A stretch of DNA of 52,678 nucleotides from Richelia sp. CSU_2_1 (GTDB lineage: Bacteria; Cyanobacteriota; Cyanobacteriia; Cyanobacteriales; Microcoleaceae). Position numbers and translations under genes: made by a program. Of the stretch, positions 51,741-52,678 are shown piece by piece. The DNA lies in the NCBI GenBank assembly GCA_012034575.1, contig JAAUPF010000023.1, positions 1 to 52,678 on the forward strand, read 5' to 3'. Below the pieces are notes generated by a model. The model was given only the letters and a program-made list of their open reading frames with translations. It was not told the DNA's origin and ran no database searches. Numbering within the stretch: the stretch's first letter is position 1; each line of letters starts with the position of its first letter.

Positions 51741-52625
51741 ATGCCTCAAAATAATTCCGCTGAAACTCTGTACGATCGCGCCCTCACCCTGCAAAGACAA
51801 GGCGACTGGGAAAGCGCCGAACAAGCATACCAACAGATAATCGAACAGGAACCCAATTACGCACCTGCCTATTTCCAATTGGGAAATGCTAAGTTAGTCA
51901 AACAAGAGTGGCAAAGCGCGATCGCACTTTACCGACAAGCTTTAAATTGCGAACAGCGTTACTCGCAAGCGTGGTACAATTTAGGCGTGTGTTTGGAAAA
52001 TATTGGAGATTTTGAAGGTGCGATCGCCACTTACCAACAAGCGATTACTTACAATCCAAATTACGCGATCGCCTACAATAGTTTGGGCAGTTTGCTCGAA
52101 AAACAGTACAAGGGAGAAGCAGCAAAAATTGCCTATCAAAAAGGAGCAGAAATTCAACCGGATTCGATTACTTATTTGGGAAATTTAGCCAGAATTCAAT
52201 TTATCTGCGAACAGTATGCTGAAGCGGCAGCAAATTATCAAAAAGTCTTGCAACTCGATGCGAATAACATCAATGCGATGTCCGCTTTAGTCAAAATCAA
52301 TCAGTGGGTTTGCCGCTGGGAAAATTTAACAGCAGATCTCGAAAAAATGTGGCAAATCGGCATCAGTTTAATCGAACAAGATAACTTGCAAGATTTCTCA
52401 GTTTTTGACTTTATCATGTTCTCGCCTTTCGGGCCCGATCGAATTTTCGCGATCGCCCGTTATTATGCGAAATTTATTAGCAGTAAAATTCCTCAAAACT
52501 ACTTTCTGCCTCACGAAGAAGAGGGCAACCACGGGGGGATTGCCCCTACAGAAAACAATGATTTCGTAGGGGCGGTGCCCCCGTGCCCGCCCCGCCCCTA
52601 CGATACGCAAAACAATGATTTGTAG
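51741..52625 (+). CDS. TPR protein, possibly the N-terminal part of a SPINDLY/GT41-like glycosyltransferase, ending in a repeat
   Basis: About five to six TPR units (residues 5-180): SAETLYDRALTLQRQGDWES, YAPAYFQLGNAKL, YSQAWYNLGVCLENIGDFEG, YAIAYNSLGSLLEK and so on. After them comes VKINQWVCRWENLTADLEKM and SPFGPDRIFAIARYYAKFIS, which resemble the entry into the glycosyltransferase part of SPINDLY/O-GlcNAc-transferase-type bacterial proteins. The last roughly 35 residues (NHGGIAPTENNDFVGAVPPC onward) are encoded by a GC-rich dispersed repeat, so the reading frame stops early. Either the gene is truncated by the repeat or it resumes beyond the window. Confidence 0.75.
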   Translation: MPQNNSAETLYDRALTLQRQGDWESAEQAYQQIIEQEPNYAPAYFQLGNAKLVKQEWQSAIALYRQALNCEQRYSQAWYNLGVCLENIGDFEGAIATYQQAITYNPNYAIAYNSLGSLLEKQYKGEAAKIAYQKGAEIQPDSITYLGNLARIQFICEQYAEAAANYQKVLQLDANNINAMSALVKINQWVCRWENLTADLEKMWQIGISLIEQDNLQDFSVFDFIMFSPFGPDRIFAIARYYAKFISSKIPQNYFLPHEEEGNHGGIAPTENNDFVGAVPPCPPRPYDTQNNDL

Positions 52626-52678
52626 GGGCGGTGCCCCCGTGCCGCCCCGCCCAGCGACACGCAAAAGCAATGATTTTG
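52528..52678. repeat. GC-rich tandem repeat at the window end
   Basis: Two near-identical units of about 56-60 bases and the start of a third, each with AAAACAATGATTT followed by GTAGGGGCGGTGCCCCCGTG and a GCCCCGCCC arm. GGGGCGGTGCCCC is itself a hairpin. A relative lies at 51592-51611. The repeat truncates the TPR reading frame. Confidence 0.8.

Overview
The window looks like chromosome of a filamentous cyanobacterium of the Oscillatoriales (Microcoleus/Oscillatoria/Phormidium type). Evidence: the HIP1 octamer GCGATCGC occurs throughout; the genes include mntCAB, a cyanobacterial class II fructose-bisphosphate aldolase, a SigC-like group 2 sigma factor, a PphA-like PP2C phosphatase, a cyanobacteriochrome-type histidine kinase and several Uma2 genes; and spacers carry dense heptamer arrays and small hairpin elements. 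No transposase, prophage or CRISPR array was found.

Layout. 0.2-7.7 kb is a co-directional signalling cluster: a PknG-type Ser/Thr kinase with C-terminal TPRs (split by a frameshift), a PP2C phosphatase, a von Willebrand A protein (split), an FHA protein and a GlnX-like four-helix membrane sensor. Kinase, phosphatase and FHA protein each begin with a pair of zinc ribbons. 7.7-10.8 kb holds small accessory genes (HTH-like protein, two Uma2 proteins, a membrane protein). 10.9-13.6 kb is the manganese transporter mntCAB. 13.9-15.0 kb is a two-gene, overlapping PD-(D/E)XK plus TOPRIM-like pair. 15.1-16.7 kb is a cobalamin riboswitch upstream of an unknown gene and a methyltransferase. 16.9-18.6 kb has another Uma2 gene and a lone cbiO-like ATPase. 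18.6-23.5 kb is a sensor operon: a hybrid kinase with an ethylene-binding domain and a DXCF cyanobacteriochrome GAF, followed by a receiver-adenylyl cyclase. 24.4-40.2 kb is mostly housekeeping (fba, tRNA-Lys, mutarotase-like protein, CapA-like protein, Fur-family regulator, sigma factor, lipA, tRNA-Pro, anmK, PphA-like phosphatase, ABC1 kinase). 40.6-44.9 kb encodes a large PAS/GAF/GGDEF diguanylate cyclase. 45-47 kb has two nuclease-fold genes. 47.4-51.3 kb encodes a large DUF4347/FG-GAP/RTX surface protein. 51.7 kb to the end is a TPR protein running into a GC-rich repeat.

Six genes are broken by what read as single-base deletions (seven in all), most in homopolymers and in genes that otherwise look fully conserved. 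The simplest explanation is residual assembly error; the proteins are described here both as found and as restored. The most interesting systems are the PknG-centred zinc-ribbon module, the ethylene/light-to-cAMP operon, the overlapping nuclease/TOPRIM pair and the riboswitch with unknown genes.
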